Of a stretch of 64,000 nucleotides of DNA, positions 36,747 through 46,770 are shown piece after piece. The notes below the pieces were generated by a model that was not told where the DNA came from, did not search any database, and saw only the letters and a list, made by a program, of their open reading frames with translations. Position 1 is the first letter of the stretch, and each line of letters starts with the position of its first letter. Position numbers and translations under genes: made by a program. This DNA is from Holacanthus passer (Eukaryota > Chordata > Actinopteri > Pomacanthidae), in NCBI GenBank assembly GCA_025331565.1, contig JAFREQ010000026.1, positions 5,508,501 to 5,572,500 of the forward strand. The letters are read 5' to 3'.

Positions 36747-38574
36747 CACGCACACAGGTTGTGTTTCTAAACATGTCGTCTCTCTCTTGCTGCTGTCATT
36801 TCAGGATTACACCGGCTTCCACTTCTGTGGCGGCTCTCTCATCAATGAGAACTGGGTTGTGACGGCTGCTCACTGCAACGTCAAGTAAACATCTTCATCC
36901 TGTCACCTTCATCCTGTCACCATAAACTTTTTCCTGTAACACAGCTTCACATGTTGTGCTTCAATCATTTTATGAAAATCAGGACACAAACACTGAACTG
37001 CCAACATGCTCCGTTGTCACAACGAAGCTTTTTTCAGGATGTTTAAAAGAAGTTTTTCACACAAATTAGCTGCCTCATGTTTCTGTCATTTTCCCTGCAG
37101 GACATCCCACAGGGTGATCCTCGGAGAACACGACCGCTCCTCCAATGCTGAGGACATCCAGGTCCGAAATGTCGGAAAGGTGGGTGACAAACAACATCGG
37201 CTTCTCTTCTTACCACGGCGTCCTCCTGTGTGTTTGCCGGTCATAACGATGTCATTTCCTGTCAGGTGTTCAAGCACCCCCGCTACAACGGCTTCACCAT
37301 CAACAACGACATCCTTCTCATCAAGCTGGCCAAACCTGCCCAGATGAACATGCGTGTTTCCCCCGTGTGTGTGGCCGAGACCACCGACAACTTCCCTGGA
37401 GGCTTGAAGTGTGTGACCAGCGGCTGGGGCCTGACGCGTCACAACGGTGAGAGCACCTGCACCAGCTGGCCAATCAGAGGAGAGCAGGGCGGGGCATATT
37501 GAGAGCAGCAGCAGTCAGATGGTTTAACAGTGATGGTTATGGGCAGGTGAAGCTTCAAAAATCTCATCTTAACCAACATAACACAACACATAGAAAGACA
37601 CAGCAGGTGACCAATGCACACTTAGATAAGAAATACAAGAAACAAACAAACAAACAAGAAAACAGGACCGGGTTTTGGTCTGGGGACAACAATCACAGTC
37701 TTTATCTCACTTTGTCAATGTATGTAATGTAGTTAGTTTAACACGAGTTGACAGGAATGTGCCACTTAGTTTTGATTCACAGTTAAGGAATCGAAATGAT
37801 CATAGCTCATTTACTGTGACAAACCAAGAAATGAGCTCTGTTTTCTGAAAGAACTTCAGCTTTTCCTTTAAAGACTGAAAAACTAGATTTCTACGTCCTG
37901 ACGACCTGTAATCCTCTTTTTTCCCTACTCAATAGTTTTCTTACATAGCAGGTAGACACTGACCATCTTCAGGGTGTCTGATTCACAGGTCACAAGAAGA
38001 TCACGTCAAAGCAAACATGGTGGCACTCTGTGTATCAGACCACTTTGGGGAGCTTGAAGAGAGGAAACATGAAATACTTTAACCACTACGAGCAGTACAC
38101 AGCATGTAGACCCGCAGCTCAGACTGTGTGTCAGTGTTTATCAGTCACGTTTGAGGTGTCATGTGTTTGTGTGTTGCAGCTCCTGACACTCCCGCCCTGC
38201 TGCAGCAGGCCGCCCTCCCCCTGCTGACCAATGAGCAGTGCCGTAAGTACTGGGGCAACAGGATCAGCAACCTGATGATCTGCGCTGGAGCCTCCGGAGC
38301 CTCCTCCTGCATGGTGGGTGGTGCAGACGTAAAGCAGACGTAAGAGTGCTGATCCTGAGGTTGTGTTGCTTAAGTCGTGTTGTTTGTTCCTTTGTTTGTT
38401 TGTTGTTTTCAGGGTGACTCTGGCGGTCCTCTGGTCTGTGAGAAGGCTGGAGCCTGGACTCTGGTCGGTATCGTGTCCTGGGGCAGTGGAACCTGCACTC
38501 CTACAATGCCCGGCGTGTACGCTCGCGTCACCGAGCTCCGTGCCTGGATGGATCAGACCATCGCTGCCAACTGA
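36035..38574 (+). CDS. Chymotrypsinogen, A-like (copy 2)
   Basis: Secreted pancreatic serine protease precursor, 263 aa, seven exons: 36035-36086, 36600-36703, 36805-36884, 37101-37179, 37266-37446, 38180-38313, 38413-38574. All splice sites are GT-AG and frames join. Signal peptide MAFLWILSCLAFAGAAYG, propeptide CGSPAIPP, activation site R|IVNG, catalytic His in TAAHC, Asp in NNDILLI, Ser in GDSGGPL. The S1 pocket has Ser189 (GASSCMGDSGG) and Gly226 (MPGVYARV), the classical chymotrypsin A combination. Exon 4 is one codon shorter than in copy 1. An out-of-frame ATG lies 11 bp upstream (36024) and would be close to the expected cap site. Poly(A) signal AATAAA at 38615. It is the intact member of a very recent duplicate pair with copy 3. 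Confidence 0.95.
36711..36743. repeat. (CA)n microsatellite in intron 2 of copy 2
   Basis: About sixteen CA units directly after the exon 2 donor; the length differs in copy 3 (44,393-44,425). Confidence 0.9.
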
Positions 38575-38614
38575 GCATGTCAGACAGACATCTTTCACTT
38601 TCAACCTGATCATC

Positions 38615-38620
38615 AATAAA
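38615..38620 (+). terminator. Poly(A) signal of chymotrypsinogen copy 2
   Basis: AATAAA 40 bp after the stop codon. The 3' UTR is therefore very short, usual for pancreatic protease genes. Confidence 0.7.
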
Positions 38621-39014
38621 ACAGAAACTATGGAACGGATCTGTGGTTGTCATTTGTTCACGCTGAACCGTGATGTTTGTTTATATTGGATGTAAAGAAA
38701 TATTTCCACATTTTATCAAATCCTCTCTCTCTAACGCTCAGATGGATATCAGCCTGAACAGTGTGTTCAGTGCAAAGCTGGAGTCAGGAGGTGTTAGCCT
38801 AGCTTAGCATAAAGACTGGAAGCAGAGGTAAACAGCTTACTCAAAGTGCAACATACACCTACCAACACCTGAAAAGCTCATTAACTACAAACAATTTACT
38901 CTGTTGTTTTAATTAATCAATCAGCATGTTAACATGTTGTCTTTTGGAATTACCGACACAAAACACATTGAATTGATAAATGAAAATATGTTTTCCTTAA
39001 ACTTTCCTTTTACT

Positions 39015-39272
39015 TAAGATAAGATATTCCTTTATTAGTACCACAATGGGGAAAATTGCAAACAGTTGGAAAACAATTTACAATAATGATAACATTTTCT
39101 TGATCAAGTACTTTTCAAGCAATAAGAACAAGGTTTCTGAGGTGAAGAAATTAAAAAATAAATGAATAAATTTTAGAAAATGCAGCATTAGGGACAACTG
39201 CAAGAGGTAAATTTGCAAATTTCCCCACTGTGGGACGAATAAAGGTTTATCTTATCTTATCTTATCTTAAGT
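39015..39272. repeat. Inverted-repeat element with (TTATC)n ends
   Basis: The left end 'taagataagatattccttta' and 'ttagtaccacaatggggaaa' is the imperfect reverse complement of the right end 'tttccccactgtgggacgaa' and 'taaaggtttatcttatctta'. The right-end text also occurs singly at about 21,910 and 53,600, as a non-LTR tail would. So this is either two tails in tail-to-tail order or a small palindromic element. Confidence 0.65.
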
Positions 39273-39535
39273 ACAATGTGGGGAGCTCAGGTTTTTACTC
39301 CAGCACCGGATCATTTGGATCTTTGTATGTGATTAAAGGCACTTCCAAGTAGATTCTAGAAGTGACTGGAAACCAATGCAGTGACACTAAAATTGGTGCG
39401 ATGTGTTAGAATCGATTTGTTTTAGTCAAAAGTCATTCGACACCGTTGATCATCAAATCCTGTTGCAGAGACTGGAAAATTCAATTGGCATTAAAGGAAC
39501 TGCGCTAAGCTGGTTTAGGTCCTATTCATCAGACC

Positions 39536-40139
39536 TGTGCTGTCTTTAAAGTTAAGTGAACAATTTGAATAATTAGTAAGTGGATAAGTTGAGTAAGTTA
39601 GTTAAAAGTAGTTTCAAAAGTTTAAAAGTAAGCAAGCTATTTTCAGTTGGGTTTTAAAAACAGCGTCAGAGTGAGTGCTCTCACCGCTCTGCACTCTGTT
39701 GGCCTATCTTTGAGGCTTCTTCGTTTCTTGCTAGCTAAGTCATGTCCACAGCCACGAGGGGTAGAGTCGAAATCATGGGTTGCTAATGTTTATATGATAC
39801 ACTTCTGCCTTGGAGATTATTGTCTGTAAGTAAAATGTGTACATAAGCACCAAGCACATGCATTTTTCAGAGAATGTCATGTTAGAAATTTTCTGTTGTT
39901 ATGTCAGTTGCAGTACATGTATACTTACCGGCTATATGAATATGTCTTCATGTGCTTGTATACTGATCTATTTTATTTTCTCTGTAACATTTCAATTTTA
40001 CAAAAAATATTCGTCCAACTACAGTCAAGACTCAAGTAAAGAAGAGGAAAAGCGAGCCCTGTGTGTTTATTTGAAGACTTTTGGAGTGTTAACTAGCTGT
40101 CTAGTTATGCACAAGTTCCTGCGCTGCAAGGGCAGTATA
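39536..40139. mobile_element. 604-bp insertion in the LINE, 5-bp target duplication
   Basis: AGACC occurs on both sides (39,531-39,535 and 40,140-40,144), and removing the insert plus one AGACC leaves the LINE reading frame continuous across the site. The insert starts TGTGCTGTCT and ends GGCAGTATA. A 5-bp duplication, TG start and size of 600 bp suggest a solo LTR or similar element, though the end is not the usual CA. No coding motif is seen inside. Confidence 0.7.
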
Positions 40140-41454
40140 AGACCGATCTCAGTTTGTACATGTCAGCGATGAATCCTCGATACACTCTATGGTTAATTAC
40201 GGTGTTCCACAAGGCTCTGTGCTTGGACCAATCCTGTTCACCTCATATATGCTTCCCCTAGGGAACATTATCAGGAAACACTCCATCAACTTTCATTGCT
40301 ATGCAGACGATACCCAATTATATCTGTTAATTAAGCCAGATCAAACCGACCAATTAGCTAAACTTCAGGCCTCAACGAAGTAAAAACCTGGATGACCTGC
40401 AATTTCTTACTGTTAAACTCAGACAAAACTGAAGTTTTGTACTTGGTCCCAAGCTCCTCCGACGCACATTTTCTAAAGATATCAGTACTCTCGATGGCAT
40501 TGCATTGGCCTCCAGCACGACTGTAAGGAATCTAGGAGTTATCTTTGATGAGGATTTGTCCTTTAACACACATATAAAGCAAATTTCTCTGACTGCCTTT
40601 TTTCACCTCCGGAATATAGCAAAGATCAGGCATATCCTGTCCCAAAAAGATGCAGAAAAACTAGTCCATGCATTTGTTACTTCTAGACTGGACTACTGCA
40701 ATTCTCTATTATCAGGCTGCACCAATAAGTCGTTAAAGACTCCAGTTGATCCAGAACGCTGCTGCACATGTTCTGACAAGAACAAGGAAAAGAGATCATA
40801 TTTCACCTATTTTGGCTTCTTTGCACTGGCTCCCTGTCAAATTGAGAATTGAATTTAAAATTCTTCTACTTACCTATGAAGCTCTTAATGGTCAGGCACC
40901 ATCATATCTTCAAGAGCTCATTGTCCCCTATCTTCCCAATAGAGCCCTACGCTCTCAGAATGCAGGGTTCCTTTTGGTTCCCAGAGTCTCCAAAAGTAGA
41001 TTTGGAGCCAGAGCCTTCAGTTATCAAGCTCCTCTCCTGTGGAATCAGATCCCAGTCTGGGTTCAGGAAGCAGACACCCTTTCCACATTTAAGAGTCGGC
41101 TTAAAACCTTCCTCTTTGACAAAGCTTATAGTTAGGGTTGGTCCAGGTGAGCCCTGAGGCATCCCTTAGTTCTGCTGCTATAGGCCTAGACTGCCGGGGG
41201 ACTTCCCATGATGCACTGAACTTCTCTCTCTCCCCCTCCTATATCCATTCATAACCCATCAATGCATCTTACTAATGCAACTTCTTCCCTCTCTCGTAGT
41301 TTTGTCTCTTCTCTCCTGACGCTCTCTGCAGGTTCGTGTGTCACTGGATCTGCAGAGTCTGGACTTGTGTTTACAAGCCTCCGACTGACCACGTGTCTCT
41401 GTTTAATACTGTTATGATCATTATCGTCACACCTGTGGATTGTAGTGTTGCTTG

Positions 41455-41525
41455 TCCCCCCGTCTCTCTGTCTCTCTGTCTCTCTCTGTCTCTCTCTGTC
41501 TGTCTGTCTCTGTCTGTCTCTCTCT
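41455..41525. repeat. (TCTCTG)n low-complexity tract
   Basis: Pyrimidine repeat inside the L2 3' UTR; the same tract is in the copy at 16,858. Confidence 0.85.
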
Positions 41526-41775
41526 AAACCCAACCAGTCGCGGCAGATGTCTGTCCATCACTGAGCCTGGTTCTGTCCTGAGGTTTCTGCCTGTTAAAAG
41601 GTTTTTCCTCACCACTGTCACCAAGTGCTGCTCATGATGGGAACTGTTGGATCTCTATAAGTCATATTATAAAGAGTATGGTCCAGACCTGCTCTGTATG
41701 TAAAGTGCCTTGAGATAACTTTTGTTGTGATTTGGCGCTATACAAATAAAACTGAATTGAATTGAATTGTAAACT

Positions 41776-42005
41776 ATGGCAAACAAACTGTGACAGAACT
41801 ATGACAGAAAGACCTAAGATACACACGAGAGACTGAACTAAGACAGAGACTGAACTAAGACAGAGACTGAACTAAAACAAGACTGACAGAACAAACAAAG
41901 AACTGAGGCAAGGCTGAACTAAGGTGTGACAGGACTCAAACAGGACAGAACTGAGACAAGACTGGCAGAATCAAGACAGAGACTGAACTGTGACAGGGTG
42001 GAACG
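41776..42005. repeat. Imperfect tandem repeat
   Basis: Units like 'gagactgaactaagacaga' and 'actgacagaac' recur loosely over 230 bp. The unit length varies (about 14-20 bp). No coding content. Confidence 0.6.
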
Positions 42006-42029
42006 AGTGGCTGGCAGGACTGAGACAAT

Positions 42030-42478
42030 AACAACAGCATGGCTCCATAGTAGAAGAGTCAGCTGTTGAAAGCATTTGCGCATCAAGAAAAGAACAATAT
42101 GTCAAAAGAGACCCCGAAATGTTGAGCAGCTGAAATCCAATATCAGGCAAGAATGGGACAACATTTCACTTTCAAAACTCCAGAAACTGGTCTCCTCGGT
42201 TCCCAAATGTTCACAGAGTGTTGTTCAAAGAAGAGGTGTAGCAACACAATAGTGAACATGTCCCTGTCCCAATTTTTTAGAAACGTGTTGCTGTCATAAA
42301 ATTTAAAATGAGCATATATTTTTATACATCAACAACATTTTTCAGTTTCAACATTTGACATGTTGTCTTTGCACTATCTTCAATTAAATATAGGGTTGAA
42401 ATAATTTACCAAACATCAAAATCTGGTTTTATTAACATTTTACACAGCATCCCAACTTCTTTGAAATTGGGATTGTAG
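42030..42478 (+). mobile_element. Tc1/mariner-superfamily 3' part
   Basis: Reads 'acaacagcatggctccatag', 'aatgggacaacatttcactt', 'catgtccctgtcccaatttt' and ends 'cccaacttctttgaaattgg' plus 'gattgta'. This is the 3' end of the same fish element as 33,860-34,505. Broken frames only. Confidence 0.7.
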
Positions 42479-43112
42479 TTCCAGGTCCATGTTACTATCC
42501 AGGATTATGTTGGGAGTCCATCTGTGAACTTAAGCTTCCCCGTCAGTCAGCCCATCACAGTTTGTGGAACTCAGGGAATTTACTGTCGAAAGCATCAAAA
42601 AGCTGCCAGAACAGTTTCATACAATGAAAAACTTGCTCTGGCTGCTCTCCAGTCAACATGTACACAGATAACCCAGGTATCTCTCTTGGTAGAGCTGCCC
42701 CATGTTTCAGTGGTGGGAGTTAAATTCCACCTCTCCCTGCTCAAATGAAATGGTCAGTCAACAGCACTGTCTTACAAGAATTTCCCAGTTTCAAGAAAAT
42801 CCCAGTTTGGGAGAAATAAAATACATCTATGTATCTATAATAGTCACTATCATATAAGTGTTACAGGTTTGAAGGTAGCAAATTAATGTTGTGGATCCAT
42901 CCTTTGGACAGCCTTTAAACTCTTGCAAAAATTGGTTCATGGGCAGGTTTTTGATTCTCAATGAGACCAATATTTTCCATGTCAGTCAAAGTGGTTTCAA
43001 GAAACTGAATAGTGCAGCTTCTGCAGTGCATGAAGTGGTTACAGAGTGAATATCAGCCTTAAAATAACAGGAAGTGACTTATGCATTGTCTCTGAATTCA
43101 TTCACTGAATGA
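42479..43112. other. Flank before the right duplicate
   Basis: No gene. Contains segments matching 35,295-35,350 (at 42,873) and 33,600-33,725 (at 42,937), joined here but separate there. Confidence 0.45.
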
Positions 43113-43575
43113 ACTATTTCAACTACAGACTTTATGTATTTTATGAGGTCTGTTTTTTGTGAAGTCATTTCTGACGCAAATCTCAGCATGACAGATCTCT
43201 GATCTTTGGAATAGAGTTAAACTAATTAGTCCAGTTACTAATTGAATTGATTGACGACTGATAATGAACTGATTAATCATTCAAAAGTTTTTCTTTTTTA
43301 TATTGCAGTGAACTGAATCTCTTCTTGGACTGTTGGACTGAACCAAGACATTTGAAGATGTCCTCTTGGACTCTGACACTGAGATGGACATTTTTTAGTA
43401 TTTTATCACACAGACCAATTGGGTAGTTGAGAAAATAATAAACAGATGAATCAATATTGAAAATATTCCTCAGTTACAGTCTTATGTTGGAGTTTTGTGG
43501 TTTGTGATTACCTGACGTGTCAAATTAACATGTTGGAGTCATTCAGTCATCTCCAACTTTCACGTTCCTCCACAG

Positions 43576-43683
43576 GTGGAAAACTCCCTGTCAGCTGCAC
43601 CTGTCCAAACTCCCACCGTCTCTGATAAGATGGCCTCGTCCTCCTGTCTCGTCCAATCACGTCGTTCCCCGGCTGTATAAAAG
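43576..43683 (+). promoter_or_regulatory. Promoter of chymotrypsinogen copy 3
   Basis: Same TATAAAAG (43676-43683), CCAAT, GATA and E-box cluster as copy 2, unchanged. The broken copy would therefore still be expected to be transcribed. Confidence 0.6.
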
Positions 43684-43717
43684 CTCCTCGTTCAGGCAGA
43701 CCCAACATGATAGAGCC

Positions 43718-44388
43718 ATGGCCTTCCTGTGGATCCTCTCCTGCCTCGCCTTCGCCGGCGCCGCCTACGGTGAGACAAACTCTTTAACGAAGAAACCAGT
43801 GCATAAAACAGGTCCATAGAGCAGAGCTCGAACAGATTATTCTTAAATGATTAAATGCTGCATCTGAATATATAGAGAGTTTTCACAGCTAAACTTCCAC
43901 CACTTAAAATGGATATTTGAAATTGACCACACAATAATATAAAGTAAACTTGCTGTAGAAAATAATATTAACTTTAGGTTGAAGAGCTGAACTTTAACAT
44001 TTGCGCCTGTTTTTGTTTCATTATTGCAACTGAAGTATTGCTCTTATTTACTAATAAATTCAGTCTTCATAACTGAAAAATGGGACTCGTGCTAGATTAC
44101 TGTGTTGTTTGTGTGGTGTCATGTTGTGTTGGCAAATAGTCCAACTGACAGGTCCACTTACAAACTCTCCGTGCCTGGTTGCTGTAAGTGGACCTTAAAC
44201 TACTTGTGTCTGACGCCGTCCCAAATGTCAAGACTGAACTTTCACATTTGCGTTGTTGATGATGTCATGATGATGTCCACAGGTTGCGGTTCTCCGGCCA
44301 TCCCTCCCGTCATCACCGGTTACTCTCGTATCGTGAACGGTGAGGAGGCAGTGCCTCACTCCTGGCCCTGGCAGGTGTCTCTGCAGGT

Positions 44389-44428
<40 letters not shown>

Positions 44429-46257
44429 CACGCACACAGGTTGTGTTTCTAAACATGTCGTCTCTCTCTTGCTGCTGTCATTTCAGGATTACACCGGCTT
44501 CCACTTCTGTGGCGGCTCTCTCATCAATGAGAACTGGGTTGTGACGGCTGCTCACTGCAACGTCAAGTAAACATCTTCATCCTGTCACCTTCATCCTGTC
44601 ACCATAAACTTTTTCCTGTAACACAGCTTCACATGTTGTGCTTCAATCATTTTATGAAAATCAGGACACAAACACTGAACTGCCAACATGCTCCGTTGTC
44701 ACAACGAAGCTTTTTCAGGATGTTTAAAAGAAGTTTTCACACAAATTAGCTGCCTCATGTTTCTGTCATTTTCCCTGCAGGACATCCCACAGGGTGATCC
44801 TCGGAGAACACGACCGCTCCTCCAATGCTGAGGACATCCAGGTCCGAAATGTCGGAAAGGTGGGTGACAAACAACATCGGCTTCTCTTCTTACCACGGCG
44901 TCCTCCTGTGTGTTTGCCGGTCATAACGATGTCATTTCCTGTCAGGTGTTCAAGCACCCCCGCTACAACGGCTTCACCATCAACAACGACATCCTTCTCA
45001 TCAAGCTGGCCAAACCTGCCCAGATGAACATGCGTGTTTCCCCCGTGTGTGTGGCCGAGACCACCGACAACTTCCCTGGAGGCTTGAAGTGTGTGACCAG
45101 CGGCTGGGGCCTGACGCGTCACAACGGTGAGAGCACCTGCACCAGCTGGCCAATCAGAGGAGAGCAGGGTGGGGCATATTGAGAGCAGCAGCAGTCAGAC
45201 GGTTTAACAGTGATGGTTATGGGCAGGTGAAGCTTCAAAAATCTCATCTTAACCAACATAACACAACACATAGAAAGACACAGCAGGTGACCAATGCACA
45301 CTTAGATAAGAAATACAAGAAACAAACAAACAAACAAACAAGAAAACAGGACCGGGTTTTGGTCTGGGGACAACAATCACAGTCTTTATCTCACTTTGTC
45401 AATGTATGTAATGCAGTTAGTTTAACACGAGTTGACAGGAATGTGCCACTTAGTTTTGATTCACAGTTAAGGAATCGAAATGATCATAGCTCATTTACTG
45501 TGACAAACCAAGAAATGAGCTCTGTTTTCTGAAAGAACTTCAGCTTTTCCTTTAAAGACTGAAAAACTAGATTTCTATGTCCTGACGACCTGTAATCCTC
45601 TTTTTTCCCTACTCAATAGTTTTCTTACATAGCAGGTAGACACTGACCATCTTCAGGGTGTCTGATTCACAGGTCACAAGAAGATCACGTCAAAGCAAAC
45701 ATGGTGGCACTCTGTGTATCAGACCACTTTGGGGAGCTTGAAGAGAGGAAACATGAAATACTTTAACCACTACGAGCAGTACACAGCATGTAGACCCGCA
45801 GCTCAGACTGTGTGTCAGTGTTTATCAGTCACGTTTGAGGTGTCATGTGTTTGTGTGTTGCAGCTCCTGACACTCCCGCCCTGCTGCAGCAGGCCGCCCT
45901 CCCCTGCTGACCAATGAGCAGTGCCGTAAGTACTGGGGCAACAGGATCAGCAACCTGATGATCTGCGCTGGAGCCTCCGGAGCCTCCTCCTGCATGGTGG
46001 GTGGTGCAGACGTAAAGCAGACGTAAGAGTGCTGATCCTGAGGTTGTGTTGCTTAAGTCGTGTTGTTTGTTCCTTTGTTTGTTTGTTGTTTTCAGGGTGA
46101 CTCTGGCGGTCCTCTGGTCTGTGAGAAGGCTGGAGCCTGGACTCTGGTCGGTATCGTGTCCTGGGGCAGTGGAACCTGCACTCCTACAATGCCCGGCGTG
46201 TACGCTCGCGTCACCGAGCTCCGTGCCTGGATGGATCAGACCATCGCTGCCAACTGA
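43718..46257 (+). pseudogene. Chymotrypsinogen copy 3, frameshifted
   Basis: Same seven-exon layout as copy 2: 43718-43769, 44283-44386, 44487-44566, 44781-44859, 44946-45126, 45864-45996, 46096-46257. Exons 1-5 and 7 encode the same protein as copy 2 as far as I can read. Exon 6 is 133 nt instead of 134: a run of five C in copy 2 is four here (45,901-45,904). The frame then reads Leu-Pro-Cys and stops at TGA 45,908-45,910. The product would lose the S1 pocket and the catalytic Ser195 (GDSGGPL in exon 7) and could not be a protease. Splice sites, promoter and poly(A) signal (46298) are intact, so the change is very young, or it is an assembly error in a C run. If an error, this is a third functional gene. 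Confidence 0.85.
44393..44425. repeat. (CA)n microsatellite in intron 2 of copy 3
   Basis: Counterpart of 36,711-36,743; the start of the intron reads GTAAAACACA rather than GTAAACGCA. Confidence 0.9.
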
Positions 46258-46770
46258 GCATGTCAGACAGACATCTTTCACTTTCAACCTGATCATCAAT
46301 AAAACAGAAACTATGGAACGGATCTGTGGTTGTCATTTGTTCACGCTGAACCGTGATGTTTGTTTACATTGGATGTAAAGAAATATTTCCACATTTTATC
46401 AAATCCTCTCTCTCTAACGCTCAGATGGATATCAGCCTGAACAGTGTGTTCAGTGCAAAGCTGGAGTCAGGAGGTGTTAGCCTAGCTTAGCATAAAGACT
46501 GGAAGCAGAGGTAAACAGCTTACTCAAAGTGCAACATACACCTACCAACACCTGAAAAGCTCATTAACTACAAACAATTTACTCTGTTGTTTTAATTAAT
46601 CAATCAGCATGTTAACATGTTGTCTTTTGGAATTACTGACACAAAACACATTATATTGACGAATGAAAATATGTTTTCTCAACAGTCACTAATCACACAA
46701 ACAGCACATTTTTTGCACAGTGTAACAGAAAGAGCGTAAACTGCACGCCATCTTGTTATCTGGTGTGTTG

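Larger units (their letters stand above)
35430..38993 (+). repeat. Segmental duplication, left copy
   Basis: About 3.56 kb, near-identical to 43,113-46,676, with the same offset (7,683 bp) at both ends. It holds the whole of chymotrypsinogen copy 2, its promoter and flanks. Differences seen are a handful of substitutions, changes in the (CA)n and (AAAC)n microsatellites and single-base indels. Confidence 0.95.
39423..41770 (+). mobile_element. L2-type LINE copy B, interrupted, with 3' tail
   Basis: 5' part at 39,423-39,535 (FDTVDHQILLQRLENSIGIK, ALSWFRSY). After a 604-bp insertion it continues at 40,145 with GVPQGSVLGPILF and the catalytic CYADDTQLYL, then the same C-terminal region as copy A. 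The 3' UTR has (TCTCTG)n, 'aaacccaaccagtcgcggca', and a tail with 'gatttggcgctatacaaata' and GAATTGAATTG. Frameshifts occur near 40,378, at 40,436 (one base shorter than copy A) and at 40,735 (shared with copy A). No 5' coding part (endonuclease) was recognised. The element is dead. Confidence 0.85.
43113..46676 (+). repeat. Segmental duplication, right copy
   Basis: Near-identical to 35,430-38,993 (see that entry). It ends about 95 bp before the stop codon side of the agouti-related gene on the opposite strand. Confidence 0.95.
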
